This document shows, piece after piece, positions 25,479-33,271 of a stretch of 64,000 bases of DNA. Position 1 is the stretch's first letter, and every line of letters starts with the position of its first letter. The notes beneath the pieces were generated by a model. The model did not search any database. It saw only the letters and a list, made by a program, of their open reading frames with translations, and was not told where the DNA came from. The stretch is from contig NZ_JBNFZM010000003.1 in NCBI RefSeq assembly GCF_051195235.1, forward strand, positions 372,001 to 436,000, read 5' to 3'. The position numbers and the translations under genes were made by a program. Source of the DNA: Tateyamaria sp947503385 (GTDB lineage Bacteria > Pseudomonadota > Alphaproteobacteria > Rhodobacterales > Rhodobacteraceae).

Positions 25479-26517
25479 TCTCGATTCTGGACATATCTTC
25501 CTCACGACGATGGCCCCTATCAAACCGGGCGCTCCGGTTGACGATCCGCAAACCTCGCACGAACAACGGGTCCGGATTGCACTGGCCAAGTTTCCAACCG
25601 CCAACCAATCGCCCGCCACCGTAGACGACGCGTATAACAGCCCCTTTGCCCGCAACCTGCGCAACCATCTGGCGCGGATGTTTGTGTTGAACGACACCAT
25701 CTACAACGGTCGCATCACGCAAAATCCGCTGGTGGCGCAACTGCAAGGGAACAAGCAGATCGTACCGCAAGCGGTGGACCGCCTGAACGCACCCTATCTC
25801 GTGTTTTGTGCTGACGTGGACGCCATTGTGAATGACGGCGACCCACTGCCTGACACGCTCGGCGACAGTCAACAAAAGGCCGTTCGCGCCTCTTATGCCC
25901 GCACATTGTGGAACACGATGGAGGCAGAGTTGCGCGACGTCTATTCCAATTGCTACGGGTTTGAAGCCGTCAATTCGGCGGATGATTTCGCCAATTATCT
26001 CGACCGGTGCCACGTCGAAACGACGATGCCGTTCCACGACTACTACCTCGAACTGGAAAGCGCCGAGTTCCACAATCTGCCGGTCAAACCTTTGCTTTAT
26101 GGCGTGCTCGCCCCGCTGGCCTTTGGTGTGCTGACGCTGTTGTTGTGGCTGTTCGGGGTCAGCCATGTGCCGATCCTTGGCTGGGCCAGCCTGCCCACAT
26201 GGATCATCTCGCTGCTGCTGGGGGGGCTGCTGGCTTATCTGGCGATCCGCTTTGCCATCTCTAACGGAGAAAAACCGCTGGCCCCGGCCACGTATGACGA
26301 CCTGCCTTCTGTGCTGAAGGCGCTGTATATCCAGCAGAAATTCGCAGAGTTCTATATCAAGAACCAAGGTTTGCCGCCCGATGAATTGCACGCCGCCTTT
26401 GGCGCATTCACCCAAGAGCATGATCCGCAAAACCGACACCACAAGACACAAAAGCCGGGGGTCATTTCATCTGCTGATCCCGACAATGTCACAGTGAACG
26501 ACGCGAGCCCGACATGA
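25471..26517 (+). CDS. Membrane-anchored protein of unknown function (348 aa)
   Basis: I do not recognise this family. The start is the ATG after AGGAG, inside the end of the previous gene. The N-terminal two thirds are soluble and include YLVFCADVDAIV followed by a long helix and a Cys-His segment (YLDRCHVETTMPFHDYY). Two membrane segments follow (LLYGVLAPLAFGVLTLLLWLF and ISLLLGGLLAYLAIRFAI, about 210-270). A cytoplasmic or periplasmic tail rich in His and Asp ends the protein. It overlaps the peroxidase gene by ATGA. It probably anchors or partners the peroxidase and P450 at the membrane, which is inference from gene order. Confidence 0.72.
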   Translation: MPDLDSGHIFLTTMAPIKPGAPVDDPQTSHEQRVRIALAKFPTANQSPATVDDAYNSPFARNLRNHLARMFVLNDTIYNGRITQNPLVAQLQGNKQIVPQAVDRLNAPYLVFCADVDAIVNDGDPLPDTLGDSQQKAVRASYARTLWNTMEAELRDVYSNCYGFEAVNSADDFANYLDRCHVETTMPFHDYYLELESAEFHNLPVKPLLYGVLAPLAFGVLTLLLWLFGVSHVPILGWASLPTWIISLLLGGLLAYLAIRFAISNGEKPLAPATYDDLPSVLKALYIQQKFAEFYIKNQGLPPDELHAAFGAFTQEHDPQNRHHKTQKPGVISSADPDNVTVNDASPT

Positions 26518-28196
26518 CACGCAAACTGAACCTCAACGACATTCAGGGCAATGTCACACGCGCCTATGGCCGTTATTCGTTTCCCTTTGCCCGCTACATC
26601 TTTTTCCACATCAACGCGCCCGAAGGCGGACGCCATTTCATCAACAAGATCCGCCAAAAGGTGACAACAGCGGCGCGCTGGCCCGATCAGGAGTCGCGGC
26701 CAAAATGCACCACCAACATCGCGCTGACCTTTCCCGGTCTGCTGGCATTGCAACTGCCGGTGCGCACGCTTCAGGCTATGCCGGACGAATTTATCGAAGG
26801 GATGAAGCAGCGCGCCTTTATCCTCGGTGACCGCGACCAGACCGCCACCGAGGATGAGGCGATCCGCGATGATTGGGATCAGCATTGGGACCCCATCTGG
26901 CAAAAAAGCCGCAAGCCCGGCACGCTGGGGTTCGGCAAGGATGACGTGCATGTCCTTGTGACACTGAACGCCCAAAGCCAAAGCCAGGACGTCCAGATCA
27001 ACCCCCATGCTGAACTGGATGCGCGCACCCAGTGGGTGTTGGACGCCGCCAAGGAATGTGGCGTCACGCACGTGACCGGTGTTGGCAAGGACGGCGATCA
27101 ACCCTATCAGGATGCACGCGCCGTTTTCGACGAGGTGGACGGCGTGATGCGCCCAACTGCCAAGGAGCATTTCGGCTTCACCGACGGCATTGGCAATCCG
27201 GTATTCGAAGGGCAATTGCCGCTCGAGATCGAAGGCGACGCGGTCATTGGGCGTGGCAAGCTGATGGGCAACGGCTGGGAGCCTCTGGCCACGGGCGAAT
27301 TCATCCTTGGTCACCCAGACGAAAGCCAAGAGTTGCCGCCATTGGCCCGCCCGCCCGAATTCATGCGCAATGGCACATTCTTTGCCTTCCGCAAGCTGCA
27401 CGAAAATGTCGGCAGTTTCGATGCCGTCGTGAACGAAGAGGCAAAGCGTTACGCCACCGTCATGGACATCCCCGTCGACGAAGCGGTCGAGACGATCCGC
27501 GCAAAGATGTGCGGGCGTTGGTCAGACGGCGTGCCGCTGTCCAAGGTGCCGACCCATGCGGAATGGATCGCCTTTGGCGAGGAACACGGCTGGCGCGGTG
27601 ACGGCGTGAACCCGTTCGAAGGCTATGTGAAAAACCTCAAATACATCGCCTCGCCCGAGGCGCGTGATTTCCGCTATGCCGACGATATGGCAGGCCTGAA
27701 ATGCCCCGGTGGTGCGCATATGCGGCGCATGAACACCCGCGACTACCTTGATCCGCTGAACGAAAGCGGTGTGACCGACACAGGTCAGCAGCCCAAGAAC
27801 GCCAAGGCCACCAGTGCGCTGAACAAACGCCGGCGTATCCTGCGCCGGGGCCTGCCCTATGGCCCGCCAAACAACGCTCACAAGGATGACGACACTGAAC
27901 AGGGCGTGATCATGATTATCATGGGCGCAAGCCTGTTTCGGCAGTTCGAGTTCGTGCAGCAGCAGTGGATTCAATACGGGCTCGATTTTCATCAGGGCAA
28001 CAACACCTGCCCCCTGCTGGGCAGCCACCAAGAGCACAAGCGGTTTACGATCCCGTCCGATCCGTCAACCGGCAAGCCACCTTATGTGATGAGCAAGCTC
28101 AAGACATTCGTGGAGTGCCGCGGGGGTGATTATTTCTTTGTGCCGTCGATGACGTCCTTGCGCATGATGGCGATGGGGATCGTCGACCCGACCTGA
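26514..28196 (+). CDS. DyP-type heme peroxidase family protein
   Basis: The 560-aa protein carries the DyP signature GFTDG (221-225) with the catalytic Asp224, the proximal heme ligand His402 in CPGGAHMRRMNTRD, and the distal Arg region LRRGLPYGPP near 450. It is longer than most DyPs and has no signal peptide, which fits the larger class related to fungal and advanced DyPs. Such enzymes use hydrogen peroxide, or organic hydroperoxides, to oxidise bulky substrates. It lies between a membrane protein gene (ATGA overlap) and a P450 gene (18-base gap), so it is part of a multi-enzyme oxidation unit. The natural substrate is unknown. Confidence 0.88.
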   Translation: MTRKLNLNDIQGNVTRAYGRYSFPFARYIFFHINAPEGGRHFINKIRQKVTTAARWPDQESRPKCTTNIALTFPGLLALQLPVRTLQAMPDEFIEGMKQRAFILGDRDQTATEDEAIRDDWDQHWDPIWQKSRKPGTLGFGKDDVHVLVTLNAQSQSQDVQINPHAELDARTQWVLDAAKECGVTHVTGVGKDGDQPYQDARAVFDEVDGVMRPTAKEHFGFTDGIGNPVFEGQLPLEIEGDAVIGRGKLMGNGWEPLATGEFILGHPDESQELPPLARPPEFMRNGTFFAFRKLHENVGSFDAVVNEEAKRYATVMDIPVDEAVETIRAKMCGRWSDGVPLSKVPTHAEWIAFGEEHGWRGDGVNPFEGYVKNLKYIASPEARDFRYADDMAGLKCPGGAHMRRMNTRDYLDPLNESGVTDTGQQPKNAKATSALNKRRRILRRGLPYGPPNNAHKDDDTEQGVIMIIMGASLFRQFEFVQQQWIQYGLDFHQGNNTCPLLGSHQEHKRFTIPSDPSTGKPPYVMSKLKTFVECRGGDYFFVPSMTSLRMMAMGIVDPT

Positions 28197-28214
28197 CCGG
28201 AAACGAGGCGTTCC

Positions 28215-29558
28215 ATGATCACTGCAATTCTCAACATCTTTGTCGCGATCTATCAACGGCTTGCGGTTTGGGTGGAGGCGCTGTTGGCACTTGGCTATCT
28301 GATATTTGGTGGCATTGGTGCGCTGGTCTCTGGCGGGATCGCGCCCTTTTTTCTCAGGGCGAACACCCAGCGCCGCGCCTTTGCCCTTCTGCGTGGGTTT
28401 TGGCCAAACCTGTCGCTGAACCGGGTGGTGATGAAATGCTATGACAACACCGGCACCGCCGTCGTGACGCGGCGTGCGGACGTCATTGAGGTGCTCAATC
28501 GCAACGCGGATTTTGAAGTGGTCTACGGCCCGCGGATGCGGCAGTTGACCGAAGGCGATAACTTCTTTCTCGGGATGCAGCCGGGGTGGGACTACACCCG
28601 TGACACGTCTGCCATGCGGCTGGCAGCGCGCATGACGGATGTCGCCGAAATCGTGCAGCCGCGCGCAGAAACGCTTGCCGATCAGATCGTGGCAGGATGC
28701 GGCGGCAAGATCGACATCGTGCCGACCCTGACCCTCGAAGTGCCGTGGGACATGACCGACACGTATTTCGGCTGCGGCGCCACGCGCGAACAGATGCAGC
28801 AATGGACCACGACCCTGTTCTGGTATCTGTTTCAGGACCTCGGCGCCGATCCGGAAAAGGACGCCATCGCGCTGGGACAGGCTGCGGAACTGCGCGACTA
28901 TCTCGATGCCCATATCGCGCAGCGCAAAGCAAACCCGACAGACGCGCCTGACATTCTGAACCGCTGCCTCGCGCTGCAATCCTCCGACACGCCGGGGATG
29001 AGCGACCTTGGCATCCGCAACAACATCCTTGGCCTGCTGATCGGGGCCATCCCCACGATCTCCAAGGCCAGCTGTCTGGCGCTGGACGAGTTGCTGAACC
29101 GCCCCGATGCGCTGGCTTCGGCCCAAAGGGCAGCACGCGCAGACGATGACGACCTGCTCGCGCAGCACTGTTGGGAAGCGCTCAGGTTCAACCCGTTCAA
29201 CCCGGTGATCTATCGCCGCGCAACCCACAACACCGAGGTCGCCACATCCACCCTGCGCCGGGTCAAGATTGCCAAGGGTCAAATTGTCTTTGCAGCCAAT
29301 TTTTCGGCCTGTTTCGACCGTTTCGACATCCCCGACCCCAACACATTCCGCACCGACCGGGCGTGGGAGACCTACATGATCTGGGGCTACGGGATGCACA
29401 ATTGCTTTGGCGACATGATCAACAGGGCCGTAATTCCGGCGATCCTCAAACCGTTGCTGAAACAGAAGAACCTGCGCCGGGCGCCGGGGTCCGCAGGGCA
29501 GATCAGCACCGGCACCCTCGGGTTTCCCGATCACTTTCACCTCGAATTCGACGCCTGA
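28215..29558 (+). CDS. Cytochrome P450 with N-terminal membrane anchor
   Basis: The 447-aa protein has the heme-binding loop WGYGMHNCFGD with axial Cys397 and the K-helix ExxR as Glu321-Arg324 (EALR). A hydrophobic stretch at residues about 22-46 would anchor it to the membrane, which is common in eukaryotic P450s but unusual in bacteria. The I-helix reads GLLIGAIPTISKA, where Pro replaces the acidic residue of the usual AGxDT oxygen-activation motif. Loss of that residue is known in peroxide-using P450s such as CYP152 and in hydroperoxide-rearranging CYP74 enzymes. With a DyP-type peroxidase next to it, this P450 may act on peroxides instead of oxygen. No ferredoxin or reductase gene is adjacent, which agrees. 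Confidence 0.87.
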   Translation: MITAILNIFVAIYQRLAVWVEALLALGYLIFGGIGALVSGGIAPFFLRANTQRRAFALLRGFWPNLSLNRVVMKCYDNTGTAVVTRRADVIEVLNRNADFEVVYGPRMRQLTEGDNFFLGMQPGWDYTRDTSAMRLAARMTDVAEIVQPRAETLADQIVAGCGGKIDIVPTLTLEVPWDMTDTYFGCGATREQMQQWTTTLFWYLFQDLGADPEKDAIALGQAAELRDYLDAHIAQRKANPTDAPDILNRCLALQSSDTPGMSDLGIRNNILGLLIGAIPTISKASCLALDELLNRPDALASAQRAARADDDDLLAQHCWEALRFNPFNPVIYRRATHNTEVATSTLRRVKIAKGQIVFAANFSACFDRFDIPDPNTFRTDRAWETYMIWGYGMHNCFGDMINRAVIPAILKPLLKQKNLRRAPGSAGQISTGTLGFPDHFHLEFDA

Positions 29559-29569
29559 AGGAGACAACA

Positions 29570-30352
29570 ATCGCAAACGATCCCCTCCTCATCACGCTGC
29601 TGCCATCCTCCGGTGTCGATTTGAGCCGCTGGTTGATGGCCCATTACGGCATACGCTACACAGAACGGCCCCACGCGCCGATTTTCCACGTGCTGGCGCT
29701 CAAAAGTTGGGGCGAAGGCAAGGATGACTACCCGCTTCTCGTACACGCGGATCGCAAGACCAAGACGGTGGGTTGCCGCAAAATCGCTGAGCTCTATGAC
29801 CCCGACGCGCCTGCGGACAAACGGTTGCTGCCGGATGACGCGGATAAGGCGAAACAGGTCGATGACATTGTGCAGGACGCCTATTGGACGCTGGGTGGCG
29901 ACGTCGTGAATTGGTCCTACTGGAACTTCCTCCAATACAAATGGGTGGTCTGGCCTTCGCTCACGACCAAGGTGCCGTGGTATGAACGGCTCACCTGTCT
30001 GCTTGCGTTCGGTGTGATCCGAACGCTGATGTACAAGGGTCTGAAGCTGGACCAGAGCGTCGCGGACACCTCACTCAAGGATATCCACGCAGGCTGGGAC
30101 CGTTTTGACGCAATGCTCAGTGATGGGCGCAGCTATCTGGTGGGTGATCGGTTGAGCTATGCCGATCTGGCTGTGGCGGCGGCGTTGGGGCCGATGATCC
30201 TCGCGCAGGGCTATCACGGCATGTTGCCAAACCAAGCCCGGTGCCCGGTGTTCATGCAGGACATCTACAAAACGCTGCGCCAGCGCCCCACCGGTCAATT
30301 CATCCAGCGCATCTATGACCAGCACCGCCCGGCGCAATTGCTGTGTGTGTAG
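29570..30352 (+). CDS. Glutathione S-transferase-like protein with apparent ATC start
   Basis: The reading frame contains a thioredoxin-like N terminus (LLITLLPSSGVDLSRWLMAHYGI, with Ser residues where GSTs place the catalytic residue) and a C-terminal helical domain ending YLVGDRLSYADLAVAAALGPM, both typical of the GST superfamily. About 260 aa fits. No ATG, GTG or TTG lies at a suitable place before the domain. An AAGGAG ribosome site stands six bases before an ATC codon, at ideal spacing, so ATC is the best start, or the base is a variant of ATG. It follows the P450 stop by 11 bases. It may conjugate or rearrange a reactive product of the peroxidase/P450 pair (inference). Confidence 0.78.
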   Translation: MANDPLLITLLPSSGVDLSRWLMAHYGIRYTERPHAPIFHVLALKSWGEGKDDYPLLVHADRKTKTVGCRKIAELYDPDAPADKRLLPDDADKAKQVDDIVQDAYWTLGGDVVNWSYWNFLQYKWVVWPSLTTKVPWYERLTCLLAFGVIRTLMYKGLKLDQSVADTSLKDIHAGWDRFDAMLSDGRSYLVGDRLSYADLAVAAALGPMILAQGYHGMLPNQARCPVFMQDIYKTLRQRPTGQFIQRIYDQHRPAQLLCV

Positions 30353-30361
30353 GCAACCCGG

Positions 30362-31150
30362 TCAAAAGGGTCGGGCCGTGCGCGCAACGGGCACCGGCAT
30401 CCGCACCATTTTCTGCGCCAGCGCGATAAAACCCTGCGCCTGATGCTGCGCCAGCGCGTGTCCCTTTTCAGCGCTGGCCAGATGCGCCTCGCCCACCACA
30501 CCGCTGTCCGACAGATCGGCCGCACACCAGCCATAAGAGATCGGGCCGATGGGCGAGATTTCAGTGGTCTCTGCCGTTGACCGAAAATCGCGGGCGGCAG
30601 CCATGTCCACTGTCTCGGGCCGAAAGGCCAGCATCAGTGATGTTTCGCTGTCCCCGCCATGAATGCCGTAAGTGTTTTCCTGCGCACTGAACAACCCCTC
30701 GGGCGCGCCGAAGGACCCCCACTGCGTCTTCACGGCCAGCATTCCGGCCTGCACGCGCAATTCGCGCGACAGGATCGAAATCAGGTCGAGATTGCCGCCA
30801 TGGGAATTTACGATCATCAGCTTTTTCAGGCCAGCGCGGGCCACCGACAGGCCAATCTCGGTCCAGGCGCGCAAGGCCGTCTCGGCGCCAAGCGTGCACG
30901 TGCCCGCCGCCCAGAGATGTTCATTTGACTTGCCCACCGCCTGAACGGGCAGGATCAGCAGGTCAAGGTCATCCGGGCAAACGCCGCGCACCGCGTCCAG
31001 CATCCCTTGGGCGATCAGGGTGTCCGTGCCCACGGGCAGATGCGGTCCGTGCTGTTCAATGGCCGCTGTCGGCAGCACCGCGATCGTGCGGTCGGGGTCA
31101 AGCCCCTCGAAATCCGGCATCTTGAGATCAGCCCAATCACGCGCAGTCAT
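30362..31150 (-). CDS. Creatininase-family amidohydrolase
   Basis: The 262-aa protein has the metal-binding IEQHGPHLPVGTD (Glu32, His34, Asp43), VNSHGGN (His117) and GGDSETS near 168, the complete creatininase family set. Related enzymes open cyclic amides such as creatinine, deformylate a pyrimidine intermediate in archaeal riboflavin synthesis, or trim mycofactocin. It is the last gene of a nine-gene operon and overlaps the oxygenase gene by four bases. It converges with the GST-like gene across nine bases. In this setting it more likely hydrolyses a ring or amide formed by upstream enzymes than creatinine itself. Confidence 0.86.
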   Translation of the reverse strand: MTARDWADLKMPDFEGLDPDRTIAVLPTAAIEQHGPHLPVGTDTLIAQGMLDAVRGVCPDDLDLLILPVQAVGKSNEHLWAAGTCTLGAETALRAWTEIGLSVARAGLKKLMIVNSHGGNLDLISILSRELRVQAGMLAVKTQWGSFGAPEGLFSAQENTYGIHGGDSETSLMLAFRPETVDMAAARDFRSTAETTEISPIGPISYGWCAADLSDSGVVGEAHLASAEKGHALAQHQAQGFIALAQKMVRMPVPVARTARPF

Positions 31151-32067
31151 GTGGTGTCCTTTGGTGCATAGGTCGCCGCGAGCCGCGAGGCGAGGTAATC
31201 GGCGGCGCGGATCGGCGGATACTTGGCCGGACCGGTGCCCGGCAGCGCCTCGACCAGCGCATCGGGGTCGGCCTCGCAGAAAAAGGCGACGGACCGACGC
31301 TGGCGCTTGGGTGGCAACACGCGGTGCGGGGTCGAGACGTAGATGTCATTCGTCCAGCGCATCAGGCAATCGCCGATATTGACCACGTAGGCCCCCGGCA
31401 CCTGTGGCACATCTGTCCAGTCTCCGGCGCGCGGGCGCACCTGCAATCCCGGTTCGCCATCCGTCATCAACAGCGTGATTGCGCCGTAATCCGTATGCGC
31501 CCCGGCCCCGATTTCATTCCCGGCTCCGGTGGCGGGCGGGTAGTGCAACAGGCGCATAGCAGACAAAGGCTCGGTGAACAGCGGGGCAAAGTGATCGGCT
31601 GACAGACCCAAATCCTCGGCCATGACGCTCAGTAAGGCCGAGGCCTGCACCTGACACGCGTTGTAATAGGCCAGCATCGTGTCCGCAAAGCCGGGAATGT
31701 CCGGCCATCGGTTCACGCCGCGAAACGGTGCGTTGGCCATCACCCGCGGATCGTCCGGCGCAAGATCGTAACCGATATTGAACGTCTCTTTGGTGTCGAC
31801 CTCGGGGCGCGTCTCGTCCAGAGACTCGTCCCCCGGCTTGGCCCAACCGCGAAAATGCGGGGTGTCGAGGATCGACAGCTTGGCTTTTTCGGCGCGGGGC
31901 TGGCCGAAAAATGCATCGGCCAGCCGAAACACGTCATCCCGCAAAGTCTCGGGCACTTGCGCGTTGACGAGCAGAAAGAACCCCGTGTCCCGCACCGCAC
32001 GCCCCAGATCGGCGGTAAAGCCTGCGCGGTCACCTTGCGCCTGCGTCCAGTCGAGCACGGGGATCAT
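31147..32067 (-). CDS. 2-oxoglutarate/Fe(II) oxygenase, isopenicillin N synthase-like
   Basis: The 306-aa protein has an N-terminal DIOX_N-type domain (DTGFFLLVNAQVPETLRDDV) and a jelly-roll catalytic core. The Fe ligands are His191 and Asp193 in GAHTDYGAITLL and His248 in STPHRVLP, and the RxS 2-oxoglutarate-binding motif is RRS (257-259). It hydroxylates, desaturates or cyclises a small molecule while decarboxylating 2-oxoglutarate. Plant-like members of this family in bacteria often act on nucleobases, hormones or amino acids. It overlaps both neighbours by four bases. With a deaminase-like and a creatininase-like hydrolase in the same operon, a nitrogen heterocycle is a plausible substrate (inference). 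Confidence 0.87.
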   Translation of the reverse strand: MIPVLDWTQAQGDRAGFTADLGRAVRDTGFFLLVNAQVPETLRDDVFRLADAFFGQPRAEKAKLSILDTPHFRGWAKPGDESLDETRPEVDTKETFNIGYDLAPDDPRVMANAPFRGVNRWPDIPGFADTMLAYYNACQVQASALLSVMAEDLGLSADHFAPLFTEPLSAMRLLHYPPATGAGNEIGAGAHTDYGAITLLMTDGEPGLQVRPRAGDWTDVPQVPGAYVVNIGDCLMRWTNDIYVSTPHRVLPPKRQRRSVAFFCEADPDALVEALPGTGPAKYPPIRAADYLASRLAATYAPKDTT

Positions 32068-32660
32068 GCGGTCAGCCTCTCCATCTTTGCGGCCACCTGT
32101 CTGAGATACCGTGCACGCGTGTCATCTGTCGAGCTGTCCATCAGGTAATGCGCGGCAAAGACGGTCCTGCACCGTTTTGCACAAATGGCCCGCACGCCGC
32201 GCGTCAGCATCTTGCGCCCCGGCGACCCGACAAGTGTCGTCAGCCACCAAGACGCCCCGCAGGTCGTAAAGACGCCCAGCCGTTTGATATGCGTCAGGCC
32301 GGGACGAATATTGTCGCCCTCGCCTTTGGGCATGATAAACGCCACACCCGGCAGCAGCACCCGGTCGAGCCACCCCTTGAGCATGGCAGGCAACCCGTAC
32401 CACCACGTCGGATAGACAAAGATCAGCACATCCGCCCACTGCACATCCTTCACATCCTGCGCGACGGGTTCGGCATTGCAGCTTTCGTCAAGATAGCAGT
32501 CCAACTCATGTTCGGTGAGCACCGGCATGAAGTTGGACCGGTACAGGTCGCGCATCCGGTACTCGACCCCGGCCTTGTCCAGATGTCCAATCACCGTCTC
32601 CAGCACGGCTGCGTTGAAGCTGTCCTTTTTCGGGTGACAAAAGATGATGAGCGCGCGCAT
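32064..32660 (-). CDS. NAD(P)H oxidoreductase, flavodoxin-like fold (first copy)
   Basis: The 198-aa protein starts MRALIIFCHPKKDSFNAAV, the phosphate-binding strand-loop of the flavodoxin_2/quinone reductase family. It also has VLIFVYPTWWYGLPAMLKGW, an FMN/FAD-contacting stretch shared with MdaB and KefF, then LDRVLLPGVAF. It should reduce a quinone, nitro group or flavin using NAD(P)H. It overlaps the oxygenase gene by four bases and the second reductase gene by one. Its neighbour encodes a clear paralogue with the same key motifs, so the two may form a heterodimer or act on successive intermediates. Confidence 0.84.
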   Translation of the reverse strand: MRALIIFCHPKKDSFNAAVLETVIGHLDKAGVEYRMRDLYRSNFMPVLTEHELDCYLDESCNAEPVAQDVKDVQWADVLIFVYPTWWYGLPAMLKGWLDRVLLPGVAFIMPKGEGDNIRPGLTHIKRLGVFTTCGASWWLTTLVGSPGRKMLTRGVRAICAKRCRTVFAAHYLMDSSTDDTRARYLRQVAAKMERLTA

Positions 32661-33271
32661 CAGAACGTCCTTAACTGGTCTCCGACATAGGTCAGGAATT
32701 GGCGACGTCTTGCGTCGCTGGCCCGGTTCATATCGTAAAGGGCAAGGTATTTGGTCGTACGTGGGCGGCACACATGCCACACTGCGCGCGTCACACATTT
32801 GCGGGGCGGGTCGCCACACAGCATTGCGCGCATTCGGGTGCCGCCATAGGTGGTGACCGCCGCCAGCCGCCGTATGCGCGTCAGGTTCGGGACGACCTTG
32901 CCATCGTCCAGTTTGAAGGACACGCCGGGCAGAAACACCCTGTCGAGAAAGCCCTTGAGCATTGCCGGGTAGCCAAAATTCCAGACCGGGAACACCATCA
33001 CCAGCGCATCTGCCGCTTGCAAACGGTCCACGTAATCCTTGACCGGGGTGATATTGTCCGGCGCATCGTGATAGCCGCGCCGTTCGGCCTCGGTCATGAC
33101 CGGATTGAACCCCTCGGCATAGAGGTCGCAGTCGTCGACACTCCAGCCCCGCGCCTCAAGCGTCTTGACCGTTTCAGCGTGCAGGGCCTGATTGAAACTG
33201 TCGGGCACCGGGTGCGCCGCAAGCACAAGCGCGTGCTGCGGCTCCGCCGGGACCGTTGGCGCTTGGGTCAT
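32660..33271 (-). CDS. NAD(P)H oxidoreductase, flavodoxin-like fold (second copy)
   Basis: The 203-aa protein has a short N-terminal extension before HALVLAAHPVPDSFNQAL and then follows the adjacent paralogue: ALVMVFPVWNFGYPAMLKGF, LDRVFLPGVSF and a YGGTRMRAMLCGDPP loop. The ATG at 33271 lies in an ATGA overlap with the flavin oxidase gene and is preferred over an upstream in-frame start inside that gene. Same family as its neighbour, but sequences have clearly diverged, so this is an old duplication kept in one operon. Confidence 0.84.
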   Translation of the reverse strand: MTQAPTVPAEPQHALVLAAHPVPDSFNQALHAETVKTLEARGWSVDDCDLYAEGFNPVMTEAERRGYHDAPDNITPVKDYVDRLQAADALVMVFPVWNFGYPAMLKGFLDRVFLPGVSFKLDDGKVVPNLTRIRRLAAVTTYGGTRMRAMLCGDPPRKCVTRAVWHVCRPRTTKYLALYDMNRASDARRRQFLTYVGDQLRTF

